The notes beneath the pieces are model-generated. The model was not told the origin of the DNA, ran no database searches, and was given only the letters and a program-made list of their open reading frames with translations. From Peptococcaceae bacterium 1198_IL3148 (GTDB taxonomy: Bacteria; Bacillota; Desulfotomaculia; Desulfotomaculales; Desulfohalotomaculaceae), in assembly GCA_036763105.1 (NCBI GenBank), contig JBAIYS010000011.1, forward strand, positions 1 to 64,000: a stretch of 64,000 nt of DNA, written 5' to 3'. The position numbers were made by a program, and so were the translations under genes. Each line of letters begins with the position of its first letter. The first letter of the stretch is position 1. This document shows, piece by piece, positions 56,612 through 64,000 of this stretch.

Positions 56612-57439
56612 TTGCTAGAGCAACTGCAGGCGATAAATTTGGCACCATTTAATCTAATCAGCATATTGGACATTGCCATAGTTGCCTTGGTTTTGTACAA
56701 GCTAATGCTCGTCATTAGGGGCACCCGAGCAGTGCAGTTAATTAAGGGTATTGTGGTACTGTTGATAGCTACCACCATTACCAGTTGGTTTCATTTGGAT
56801 ACCATCAATTGGCTGTTGCGTCAGACCATGACCGCTTTGGTGGTGGCTTTACCCATTGTATTTCAGCCTGAATTGCGCCGAGCTCTGGAACAACTGGGGC
56901 GGGGCAAATTTTTTGCTCGCCAAATAACCCTTTTGGAAGAAGAAGATAAAAGTCGCATGATCACTGAAGTGGTGCGGGCGGTGCAGGTGTTATCAAAAAA
57001 TAACATTGGTGCTTTAATAGTTATCGAGCGGGTTACCGGCTTAGAGGAATATATTGATACCGGCATTAAAATTGATGGCATGGTGTCATCGGAATTTTTA
57101 ATTAACCTTTTTATTCCCAAAACCCCCTTGCATGATGGGGCATGCATTATCAGAGGGGACAGAATAGCAGCGGCGGCTTGTTTTTTGCCCCTTACCGATG
57201 CGGAGTTGGATCATGAACTGGGTACCCGACACCGGGCGGGCATCGGCGTTACCGAGTATTCCGATGCTATGACGGTGATTGTTTCGGAAGAAACCGGTCA
57301 AATTTCGCTGGCTCAAGAGGGAGAATTATTCAAGGCTTTGGATGAAACATCCCTTAAACAACGGCTAACAGAAGGTTTGCAACCAAAAGCGACACCATCC
57401 CTCACTAATTTTTGGAATAAAGCCGGAGGTAGCCAATGA
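56612..57439 (+). CDS. cdaA: Diadenylate cyclase CdaA
   Basis: Membrane-bound enzyme that makes the second messenger cyclic-di-AMP, which controls potassium and osmolyte balance. The 275-residue product has three N-terminal membrane segments (about 18-35, 43-60, 66-84) and the DisA_N domain with DGA (175-177) and RHR (206-208). The start is TTG behind GGGAGGG. It overlaps cdaR by 4 nt. The order cdaA-cdaR-glmM is conserved in Firmicutes. Confidence 0.96.
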   Translation: MLEQLQAINLAPFNLISILDIAIVALVLYKLMLVIRGTRAVQLIKGIVVLLIATTITSWFHLDTINWLLRQTMTALVVALPIVFQPELRRALEQLGRGKFFARQITLLEEEDKSRMITEVVRAVQVLSKNNIGALIVIERVTGLEEYIDTGIKIDGMVSSEFLINLFIPKTPLHDGACIIRGDRIAAAACFLPLTDAELDHELGTRHRAGIGVTEYSDAMTVIVSEETGQISLAQEGELFKALDETSLKQRLTEGLQPKATPSLTNFWNKAGGSQ

Positions 57440-58416
57440 AAGCAACAAATTTAAAATCTGTGTCATGGCGGAGATACTCACTAATGGTTATCTCGGTATT
57501 GATTGCCACATTGCTATGGCTGTATGTAAACAACATCCAGTATCCGCCCCAAGAACGGGAATTTAGAATAAATTTACAAGCATCTGGCCTGCCGGAGGGT
57601 ATGGTGGTTGAAGATATGCCGGAGCGGGTCAGTGTGCGGGTGCAGTCCAGTGGCACTTCGGTGAATGGGTTAAATGCCGATGATTTTAAAGCCACAGTGG
57701 ATCTAAGCCAGGTTAAGATAGGCGAGAATAAACTAACCGTTGATGTCAGTACCCCGCTGAATGTCAACATTACCGCCGTTAATCCCAAACAGATTACCGT
57801 ATCGGTGGATAAATCTATTCAAAAACAATTGCCCGTCAAATTATTTTTACGGGGCGACCCCCAGCCGGGTTTCACAGCGGGCGAACCGGTGTTGGTGCCC
57901 AAAGCAGTGTTGGCCAGCGGCCCCAGTAAAGTATTAAACAACATTGATGAAGTGCCGGTGACTATGGATGTGGAGGGGGCCAGCCATAATCTTGACTACA
58001 CGCTGCCGTTGGCACTGCAACAATCGGGAATTCGGCTTTCTCCAGAGGTTGTGCGGGTGGTGGTGCCCATTAACATTAGCGTACCCTTTAAAGCGGTGCC
58101 AGTAAAGATAAACACCAGTGGAACGTTGCCCGAAGGTTACGAACTGGTCAGCACCTCGGTAAAACCACTGGCGGCCACAGTGTATGCACCGGGGGGAGTA
58201 TTGGCTCAGATTAGTGAGGTAAGTACCAAAGGCATCAACCTGAGCAATGTTAACGGCAACATCAGACGGACGGTGGATTTACAATTGCCCCAAGGGGCAG
58301 CTTTGTTGCAACCGGACCAAGTGGAGGTTACCATTGAGGTTAAACAAAAACCTGTACCACCACCAGAGGAACAACCCCCCACAGAAGAAGAACCTGTTGA
58401 GGAACCAACAGATTAA
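57436..58416 (+). CDS. cdaR: CdaA regulatory protein (YbbR-domain)
   Basis: Binds and modulates CdaA outside the membrane. The 326-residue product has one N-terminal membrane segment (about 15-32), three to four YbbR repeats, and a proline/glutamate-rich tail (PPPEEQPPTEEEPVEEP) that is probably disordered. ATG within the ATGA overlap with cdaA indicates coupled translation. Confidence 0.92.
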   Translation: MKATNLKSVSWRRYSLMVISVLIATLLWLYVNNIQYPPQEREFRINLQASGLPEGMVVEDMPERVSVRVQSSGTSVNGLNADDFKATVDLSQVKIGENKLTVDVSTPLNVNITAVNPKQITVSVDKSIQKQLPVKLFLRGDPQPGFTAGEPVLVPKAVLASGPSKVLNNIDEVPVTMDVEGASHNLDYTLPLALQQSGIRLSPEVVRVVVPINISVPFKAVPVKINTSGTLPEGYELVSTSVKPLAATVYAPGGVLAQISEVSTKGINLSNVNGNIRRTVDLQLPQGAALLQPDQVEVTIEVKQKPVPPPEEQPPTEEEPVEEPTD

Positions 58417-58420
58417 AACT

Positions 58421-58447
58421 AAAGGCTCAGTTTTGGGCCTTTTTCTT
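58421..58447 (+). terminator. Terminator between cdaR and glmM
   Basis: AAAGGC (58421-58426) pairs with GCCTTT (58437-58442), then TTTCTTT. A short stem, so it may only reduce read-through into glmM. Confidence 0.6.
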
Positions 58448-58590
58448 TATTTAAAAGGCAAGTGTTAAAATCAGGGATTAACGCTGATCTACCAGAGGAC
58501 ATATAATAAAAATTGACAATACAAAAAGCTACAAGTATAATTACGGTGATTTGTTGTGTCTATAACCAAACAAGAAAGAGGCGGAAATTT

Positions 58591-59928
58591 ATGGCGAAAC
58601 TTTTTGGTACCGATGGAGTTAGGGGAGTGGCCAATCGCCAGCTGACCCCGGAACTGGCATTTAAACTTGGTCGAGCCGGTGCTTACGCTTTAACTGATCA
58701 AGGTGATGTGCCTAAAATAGTAATTGGTCGCGACACCAGAATTTCTGGCGATATGCTGGAGGCAGCCTTAGTGGCTGGCATTTGTTCAGTGGGGGTGGAC
58801 GTTTATAAGGTGGGAGTAATGCCCACACCGGCCATTGCCTTTTTAACCAAAGAACTGGGGGCCACCGCTGGAGTGGTGATTTCGGCCTCCCATAACCCAG
58901 TGGAGGACAATGGTATTAAATTCTTTGGTCCCAGTGGCTACAAACTGTCCGATCACATTGAAGAACAAATTGAAACGATGGTAATGCAAAGGGATGTTAA
59001 TTACCCTGTTCCCGTAGCTGGAGAATTGGGACGGGTGTATAGAATTAGCGATGCCATGGATAGATATGTTAAACATACCTGCAGCACCATCAATGTCGAC
59101 TTAACCGGCTTAAAAATAGTTGTGGACTGTGCCAATGGTGCTGCTTACCAAGTGGCTCCCCAGGTTTATGCCCAACTGGGTGCCGAAGTAATACCCATTT
59201 ACAACACACCGGATGGCGTGAACATCAATGCTGATTGTGGTTCTACCCACCCAGAAATGCTGATGAAAAAAGTGATCGAATACGGAGCCGACTTGGGTTT
59301 GGCCCACGATGGTGATGCCGACAGAGTGCTGGCGGTAGACAATAACGGCCAATTGGTGGATGGCGACCACATTATGGTGATTTGTGCCAAACACTTAAAA
59401 GAGAAAGGCATGTTACCGCTAGATACCGTGGTGGTAACGGTAATGAGTAACCTTGGCCTGCATACCGCCCTAAAAAACAGTGGCATTAACGTAGTGGAAA
59501 CTAAAGTGGGTGACCGTTACGTAATGGAAAAACTGTTGGCAACCGGTGCCACCCTGGGCGGCGAACAATCTGGACATATCATCTTTTTAGATCACAATAC
59601 CACCGGTGACGGTGTGGCCACTGCCTTGCAACTGTTGGCGGTAGTTAAAGAAACCGGTAAACCGCTGTCAGAGTTGGCCCGTCAAATGGAGCAGTATCCA
59701 CAACTGTTGCAAAACGTGCGGGTTAGCGATAAAAATCAAGTGATGAACAGCAAACAACTGAAGGATGCCATTGCTGAGGCCGAGCAGTATTTAGCGGGCG
59801 AAGGCCGTATATTAGTGCGTCCGTCTGGTACCGAACCACTGGTGCGGGTAATGGCTGAGGCTAAGGATCAAGCTAAACTGCAGCAAGTGGTGGAAAAACT
59901 GGTATCGGTGGTAGAACAACTTAGTTAA
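58591..59928 (+). CDS. glmM: Phosphoglucosamine mutase
   Basis: Converts glucosamine-6-phosphate to glucosamine-1-phosphate for peptidoglycan. The 445-residue product starts [12 protein letters not shown] and has the phosphoserine S100 in SASHNP, the Mg-binding DGDADR near 240 and the C-terminal [13 protein letters not shown] chose the ATG at 58591, 6 nt after AGAGGCGG; upstream in-frame codons are not family-like. In several Firmicutes GlmM also binds and inhibits CdaA. Confidence 0.96.
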   Translation: MAKLFGTDGVRGVANRQLTPELAFKLGRAGAYALTDQGDVPKIVIGRDTRISGDMLEAALVAGICSVGVDVYKVGVMPTPAIAFLTKELGATAGVVISASHNPVEDNGIKFFGPSGYKLSDHIEEQIETMVMQRDVNYPVPVAGELGRVYRISDAMDRYVKHTCSTINVDLTGLKIVVDCANGAAYQVAPQVYAQLGAEVIPIYNTPDGVNINADCGSTHPEMLMKKVIEYGADLGLAHDGDADRVLAVDNNGQLVDGDHIMVICAKHLKEKGMLPLDTVVVTVMSNLGLHTALKNSGINVVETKVGDRYVMEKLLATGATLGGEQSGHIIFLDHNTTGDGVATALQLLAVVKETGKPLSELARQMEQYPQLLQNVRVSDKNQVMNSKQLKDAIAEAEQYLAGEGRILVRPSGTEPLVRVMAEAKDQAKLQQVVEKLVSVVEQLS

Positions 59929-59979
59929 GGGGGTGATTGCTGGAATAGCTTAAATGATTTATCTCAGGACAACTGAATA

Positions 59980-60140
59980 ATGTCAAGCGCCAGAACCCTT
60001 ACTAGTTAACGGGTTGACGAGGAGGGGGTTTATCGAGTATTCGGCGGGTGCCCCCCGGTTGTTCACGACCGCAACGATGCCACAAAACTGCAGGCAACTG
60101 CAGCACAAAAGCATCTGGTGAACAGGGAACCACTATCTAA
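59980..60140 (+). ncRNA. glmS ribozyme
   Basis: Self-cleaving riboswitch that uses glucosamine-6-phosphate as cofactor. The hallmark AGCGCCAGAAC begins at 59986, with predicted cleavage between A59986 and G59987. It continues with GTTGACGAGGAGGGGGTTTA, TCGAGTATTCGGCGG and CCCCCCGGTTG, the conserved core and pseudoknot strands. Cleavage leads to mRNA decay and lowers GlmS when its product is plentiful. Confidence 0.93.
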
Positions 60141-60169
60141 ATATAAGGGCAAGTGAAAAAAGTAACAAA

Positions 60170-60205
60170 TAAAACCGTGGTTATGGCCACGGTTTTAAAT
60201 TTTTT
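60170..60205 (+). terminator. Terminator-like hairpin between ribozyme and glmS
   Basis: TAAAACCGTGG (60170-60180) pairs perfectly with CCACGGTTTTA (60187-60197); TTTTTT follows after AA. It lies downstream of the ribozyme but upstream of the coding region, so it would lower or condition glmS transcription, or mark the end of a short ribozyme transcript. Confidence 0.65.
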
Positions 60206-60269
60206 ATAGTGTTAAATAGAGAATAGCGATATTGGAAACAATGACTTGAAAGAGAGGGGACATCAGCAT

Positions 60270-62099
60270 ATGTGCGGAATAGTTGGTTACGCAGGCAACA
60301 AAGCAGCTACGCCTGTTTTAATAGAAGGTTTAAGCAAACTAGAATACCGTGGTTATGATTCAGCCGGTGTGGTGGTATTTGAAAATGGAGAGTTAAGACT
60401 GGAGAAAAAAGTGGGCCGCCTCTCGGTTTTAGAGGAACAGTTAAGGGGCAAAGACTTAACCGCCACCGTGGGCATTGGTCACACCCGTTGGGCCACCCAC
60501 GGTCGGCCATCGGATGAAAATGCCCACCCCCACACCGACTGCAGCGGTCAGTTTGCCGTGGTGCACAATGGTATTATTGAAAACTACTTGGAACTGAGGG
60601 AATGGTTGCAACAACGGGGTCACCGGTTTAAATCCGAAACCGATACCGAAGTGCTGCCCCACTTGATAGAGCATTACTACCGGGGTGATTTACTGACCGC
60701 AGTGCGACAAGTGATAAAGCGAATTGAAGGCTCCTATGCCTTGGTGGTGATGGCCAAGGATGAACCCAGGCGCTTGGTGGCTGCCCGGCAGGATAGCCCA
60801 TTGGTGGTGGGTTTGGGTGAAGGTGAGAATTTTCTAGCCTCAGATATCCCGGCTCTATTAAAACACACCCGCCGCACACTAATCATCAATGATGGGGAAA
60901 TTGTAGATTTAAATGCCAATGGTGTCAAAGTACTGGATGCCCATGGCCAAACCGTTGACAAAGAAGTGTTTGAAGTCACCTGGGAAGAAAGCCAAGCCGA
61001 AAAGGGTGGCTATGAGCACTTTATGATCAAAGAAATCTACGAACAACCAAGGGCGCTGCGGGATACCCTCAGTGGCCGTATTTCAACGGAAAACGATGGC
61101 GTAATATTAAATGAAATCGCCTTAGATAAAGAGTTTATCAATACCATTAATCGGGTATATATTACTGCCTGCGGCACTGCCTACCACGCCGGTTTAGTGG
61201 GCAAGCAAGTGATGGAATCACTGGTTAGGGTGCCGGTGGAAGTGGATGTGGCTTCGGAGTTTCGTTATCGGAAACCGCTGGTGGATGAAAAATCATTGGT
61301 CATTGTGGTTAGCCAATCGGGGGAAACGGCCGACACCCTAGCGGCCCTAAGGGAGGCCAAACGCTTGGGAGCCAAATCTATTGCGGTGACCAACGTTGTG
61401 GGTAGCTCCATCGCCCGGGAGGCCGATAATGTTATTTACACCTGGGCTGGCCCAGAAATAGCGGTGGCATCTACCAAAGCCTATACCACCCAGCTCATCT
61501 GCATGTACCTGTTGGGTCTGTGGTTGGCCCAAGAAAAGGGCACCATAGCAGCGGATGAACTAAGCACCATGATAAATGAATTGAAGGAACTTTATGTTAA
61601 AGCCGAAAAAATCCTGGACAACACCGATGCCATCGAACAGTTTGCCAAGGATTATAAAGACAAGGAAAACGCCTTCTTTATCGGCCGTGGCATCGACCAT
61701 TTGGTGGCGTTGGAAGGTTCGCTTAAACTAAAGGAAATCTCATACATTCATGCCGAAGCCTATGCTGCCGGAGAACTAAAACACGGCACATTGGCCTTAA
61801 TTGTGGAAGGCATGCCAGTAATCGCCCTGGCCACCCAAGAAAGCCTATTTGATAAAATGGTTAGCAACATCAAAGAAGTAAAGGCCAGAGATGCCTCGGT
61901 AATTGCCTTGGCCATGGAAGGAAATAAAGAAGTGGAAAAAATAGCGGATCACGCCATCTACATCCCCACCACCCACCCGCTGCTGGCCCCAGTACTAACG
62001 GTAATTCCATTACAACTGTTTGCCTACTACATGAGCGTTGCCAGAGGCTGCGACGTAGACAAACCGCGGAATTTGGCCAAAAGCGTTACTGTGGAGTAG
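60270..62099 (+). CDS. glmS: Glutamine-fructose-6-phosphate aminotransferase (isomerising)
   Basis: Makes glucosamine-6-phosphate, the entry point to cell-wall amino sugars. The 609-residue product has the N-terminal glutamine amidotransferase domain with nucleophile cysteine directly after Met (MCGIVGYAG), and two SIS sugar-isomerase domains (VSQSGETADTLAALREA region; ISYIHAEAYAAGELKHG). It ends DKPRNLAKSVTVE as expected. I chose the ATG at 60270 because the mature cysteine must be residue 1. Regulated by the upstream ribozyme. Confidence 0.97.
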   Translation: MCGIVGYAGNKAATPVLIEGLSKLEYRGYDSAGVVVFENGELRLEKKVGRLSVLEEQLRGKDLTATVGIGHTRWATHGRPSDENAHPHTDCSGQFAVVHNGIIENYLELREWLQQRGHRFKSETDTEVLPHLIEHYYRGDLLTAVRQVIKRIEGSYALVVMAKDEPRRLVAARQDSPLVVGLGEGENFLASDIPALLKHTRRTLIINDGEIVDLNANGVKVLDAHGQTVDKEVFEVTWEESQAEKGGYEHFMIKEIYEQPRALRDTLSGRISTENDGVILNEIALDKEFINTINRVYITACGTAYHAGLVGKQVMESLVRVPVEVDVASEFRYRKPLVDEKSLVIVVSQSGETADTLAALREAKRLGAKSIAVTNVVGSSIAREADNVIYTWAGPEIAVASTKAYTTQLICMYLLGLWLAQEKGTIAADELSTMINELKELYVKAEKILDNTDAIEQFAKDYKDKENAFFIGRGIDHLVALEGSLKLKEISYIHAEAYAAGELKHGTLALIVEGMPVIALATQESLFDKMVSNIKEVKARDASVIALAMEGNKEVEKIADHAIYIPTTHPLLAPVLTVIPLQLFAYYMSVARGCDVDKPRNLAKSVTVE

Positions 62100-62170
62100 G
62101 GGAATGGTTGTATGAGGATTTGTTGTATCAAGAAAATAAAGTCCTTCCGAACCAAATAAAGTTCTTCAGA

Positions 62171-62200
62171 AACCACGCCTGCCAAGGCGTGGTTTTTTTT
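62171..62200 (+). terminator. glmS terminator
   Basis: AACCACGCCT (62171-62180) pairs with AGGCGTGGTT (62185-62194) around GCCA, followed by TTTTTT. Just before it lies a direct repeat AAATAAAGTYCTTC (near 62138 and 62155). Confidence 0.92.
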
Positions 62201-62419
62201 CAATTCTAATTGGGAAAGAGCGAGGAAAAACAGGGAAAGCTCCTGTAATGCTTGATAATACAGGGGTTAAAGCAAGGGTAGAGAAGGGTTAAGGGGTTTT
62301 TTGGCTTTTTAAATTCCTTTTATCCTTTTTGTGGAAATTCGGGGGTAAGGATATGTTGTACTTCTTTATGATTAACAAAACTACCGCACCCAAAAATAAC
62401 AGCGGGATTAGCCCCGAAC
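62201..62419. other. Intergenic stretch with possible gene remnant
   Basis: No plus-strand gene seen. On the minus strand a frame reading RFNAVLSSGLIPLLFLG and then IIKKYNISLPPNF runs from about 62435 to a stop near 62290. It has no start codon and is in a different frame from the ankyrin lipoprotein gene that ends at 62420, so it may be that gene's frameshifted tail. Confidence 0.4.
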
Positions 62420-62623
62420 TTAAAACTGCATTAAACCTAACTCTAATAGAAGTTTGACTGCCTCCACATTACCTTTACGCACTGTAGATAAGAACTTCTC
62501 TTCGTTGATTTTTGTGATATGATGTTCTTTGTTTAATTTCTCAATAATACCTTGGTCTTGACCACAGGCAGTAAGTAAAATTAATGAAATTAGTACTAAA
62601 ATAATTGAGCGACCAGATTTCAT
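62420..62623 (-). CDS. Small lipoprotein with truncated ankyrin-like tail
   Basis: A 67-residue product with a lipoprotein signal: basic start MKSGRS, hydrophobic core IILVLISLILL, lipobox LTAC. It ends in FLSTVRKGNVEAVKLLLELG, the first helix pair of an ankyrin repeat, then stops after four more residues. ATG at 62623 follows GAGGTGATAAAA. The early stop and the continuing helix-like sequence in another frame suggest truncation or frameshift; as read, it may not be functional. Confidence 0.6.
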   Translation of the reverse strand: MKSGRSIILVLISLILLTACGQDQGIIEKLNKEHHITKINEEKFLSTVRKGNVEAVKLLLELGLMQF

Positions 62624-62678
62624 TTTTATCACCTCTAAGCAACGATTTAGTGGTATATCCATTTCTTGAATAACTCCC

Positions 62679-63107
62679 CTAAGTTGGTGGTGAATTTTTA
62701 TTCTTTAATAAACGAAACTTCCAGAGGCTATAAAAGAGTATCCCGCTACTGGATAATAGACCAGAGTATGCACAAATTTTGTATAGATTCTGTGTGTTTA
62801 GCGAAAAAGAGATAGCATATAACCACCAAAATAAGCCTACTAAACCGTAGAAGCTAATCACTGCTATTTTAATGCGTTGCCAAGTATTTGTTACTTTTTG
62901 AAATATCAGGTATACAAAGGCCAATAGAAATAAAAAGAAGGAAAAACCAATATAAAATTTAAATTCAAGAATAGTAATATGAACTGGTGATGGGTTTGCA
63001 AGCAAGATATATAACCAAAGATGAATAAGGGTTAGAACCGAAAAAACTATGAGAAAACAAATATCAAAGATAACCAAAGAAACCTTCTTATAATTTATGC
63101 ATACCAT
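62679..63107 (-). CDS. Hypothetical membrane protein
   Basis: A 142-residue protein with four predicted membrane segments (about 10-32, 48-69, 80-100, 108-127) and a basic C-terminus ending KNKNSPPT. I do not recognise a family. ATG with an AGGGGGG ribosome-binding site 6-8 nt upstream. Base composition is more AT-rich than in the neighbouring housekeeping genes. It lies between the ankyrin lipoprotein and a gene-poor gap on the same strand. Confidence 0.65.
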   Translation of the reverse strand: MVCINYKKVSLVIFDICFLIVFSVLTLIHLWLYILLANPSPVHITILEFKFYIGFSFFLFLLAFVYLIFQKVTNTWQRIKIAVISFYGLVGLFWWLYAISFSLNTQNLYKICAYSGLLSSSGILFYSLWKFRLLKNKNSPPT

Positions 63108-63509
63108 ATTAAAGGCCCCCCTACATTGATTTATATCTAATTATATGTAGTCAGTAGTTAGAAATTTGAAATTACTGGCAATTGTTTTTACAATGTTCAA
63201 TCAGATAATTAAAGGATAAGGATTATTAAATTTCTATAGTAAATAAATAGTAATCAATTATGGAATATATTTGGTCATATGATATCCATAAACTGGCATA
63301 ATGCTTATAGCTTGGGTGGATCAAGACAGTTGTCGAATAATGTGATCTTCTGTAGTTCTAAAATTTATAAGGCAAATTTAGTCAAAACCATGTTAAAATT
63401 CATTAAAGCTATTTTTATTATGGAAGAATTGGTGTCATTTTCACCTATAACAATAGGATTTGTGCTATTGGTTATAGGGTTATTAATAATGTTAAAATAA
63501 CTACCAAGT
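63108..63509. other. AT-rich gap without a supported gene
   Basis: A plus-strand frame at 63279-63500 (73 residues) lacks a ribosome-binding site and a coding-like N-terminus. Its last part, read from an ATG at 63420 (MEELVSFSPITIGFVLLVIG), could be a 26-residue membrane peptide, but nothing supports its translation. No clear promoter or terminator was identified. Confidence 0.4.
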
Positions 63510-63836
63510 TTAATACTCTCGCCTGAAATCATACCTTTCATTTAGAACGTCTAATTCATGTCCGTTTATTATAACGGTGTCGTTATCAAGCCAAACTATT
63601 TTGGCTGTGCTCTCTTTGTAGTTCCAATAGATATTTTTTGGTTCTTTTTCTTCGGCATTATAATTCAACTCTCCAAGTACAGCATATGAAGTAGCTGCTC
63701 CACCATTGCACAAGTAAGCTTTCAAGGTATATGTACCATTTGGAGAATCAGCCTCTGTAATTAATTCCCCTTTGGGAAGTCTGTCCATATCGTAGAAGGC
63801 CCAATAATAAACATAAACTAATATACCAACTAACAA
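63510..63836 (-). CDS. DUF5412-like small membrane-anchored protein, start uncertain
   Basis: At least 108 residues: a membrane segment (VGILVYVYYWAF), then a soluble domain with SPNGTYTLKAYLCNGGAATSYAV and the C-terminal WNYKESTAKIVWLDNDTVIINGHELDV, which is the pattern I associate with DUF5412. The TTG at 63836 has no ribosome-binding site. Coding-like sequence (KLLLCISVIGLL) continues upstream in frame to a TAA directly behind AAGGGGG, where a start codon would be expected. The start codon may have been lost. Confidence 0.6.
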   Translation of the reverse strand: MLVGILVYVYYWAFYDMDRLPKGELITEADSPNGTYTLKAYLCNGGAATSYAVLGELNYNAEEKEPKNIYWNYKESTAKIVWLDNDTVIINGHELDVLNERYDFRREY

Positions 63837-63881
63837 TAGACCAATTACTGAAATGCAAAGTAGAAGTTTTTACCCCCTTAT

Positions 63882-64000
63882 TTAAATAATGGAACTATTT
63901 TGCTTATTTGGATAATATCTTTTTGGCATCATACCACCTTTGCCAAAAGTAACTGTTCTAATACCAGAATTATTAAAAAGTAAATGGAGACAATGGCTGC
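63882..64000 (-). CDS. 3' end of an unrecognised protein (partial)
   Basis: The last 38 codons of a minus-strand frame that enters from the right edge and ends with TAA at 63882-63884. The tail reads NNSGIRTVTFGKGGMMPKRYYP and then NKQNSSII. It is coding-like in composition and is followed immediately by AAGGGGG of the next gene on the same strand. I do not recognise it; the basic-aromatic PKRYYP end resembles tails seen in secreted or RHS-type proteins, but this is only an impression. Confidence 0.45.
   Translation of the reverse strand, partial: SHCLHLLFNNSGIRTVTFGKGGMMPKRYYPNKQNSSII

Noticed and set aside
63279-63500. Plus-strand 73-codon frame in the right-hand gap
   Set aside because: No ribosome-binding site and no recognisable pattern; only the last 26 residues look membrane-like, which is weak evidence in AT-rich DNA.

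Overview
The window reads as chromosome from an anaerobic, low-to-mid GC, spore-forming Firmicute. The closest match in gene order and protein style is the Desulfotomaculum/Peptococcaceae group. This rests on the S10-spc-alpha ribosomal cluster followed by ecfA1-ecfA2-ecfT-truA-rplM-rpsI-cwlD (CwlD is a spore-cortex enzyme), on frequent GTG and TTG starts behind strong AGGAGG sites, and on T-box and glmS-ribozyme control. Assignment to a genus is inference. No tRNA, rRNA or CRISPR array was seen.

Layout. 1-14979: the 3' end of tuf, then 30 translation genes in one direction with secY, map, a KOW protein, infA and rpoA embedded; adk is absent from its usual place between secY and map. 15084-19366: ECF transporter core (EcfA1, EcfA2, EcfT), truA, and a separately promoted rplM-rpsI pair ending in tandem terminators. 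19519-25821: cwlD, an unlisted 55-residue antisense gene, a cysteine-desulfurase-like PLP enzyme, an orphan FliK-like/FlhB-like pair, and the AmmeMemoRadiSam proteins (a fused MEMO-AMMECR1 protein and its radical SAM partner). 26076-37977: arginine biosynthesis from glutamate (argC, argJ, argB, argD, carB, argF, argG, argH), with ArgR-type operators before argJ and argG but no carA. Two inverted copies of a ~323-bp structured non-coding element flank the stretch amrS-argC-argJ. 38043-38591: a decayed group II intron.

38628-41337 (minus strand): a three-gene ABC importer of the TrpXYZ-like type, behind a long leader with an intrinsic terminator and four ACGGTAG-like repeats. 41744-42532: an unrecognised 262-residue protein. 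42567-43637: the most striking region, three tandem T-box riboswitches, each with its own TTGACA-N17-TATACT promoter and its own terminator. Their apparent specifier codons are AUC (Ile), GUC (Val) and CUC (Leu), in that order. They precede ilvD-ilvB-ilvN-ilvC-ilvB2-leuA-leuC-leuD-leuB-cimA, a complete branched-chain amino acid cluster that includes citramalate synthase for a threonine-independent isoleucine route.

56612-62099: cdaA-cdaR-glmM-glmS (cyclic-di-AMP synthesis and cell-wall amino-sugar supply), with a glmS ribozyme and a terminator-like hairpin before glmS. 62200-64000: a different-looking, AT-rich accessory tail of small minus-strand genes (a possibly frameshifted ankyrin lipoprotein, a membrane protein, a DUF5412-like protein with no clear start, and the 3' end of an unrecognised protein).

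Together the regulated blocks tie biosynthesis to need. The ilv-leu cluster can be read by three charged-tRNA sensors in series, arginine genes by ArgR-type sites, and glmS by its product glucosamine-6-phosphate.
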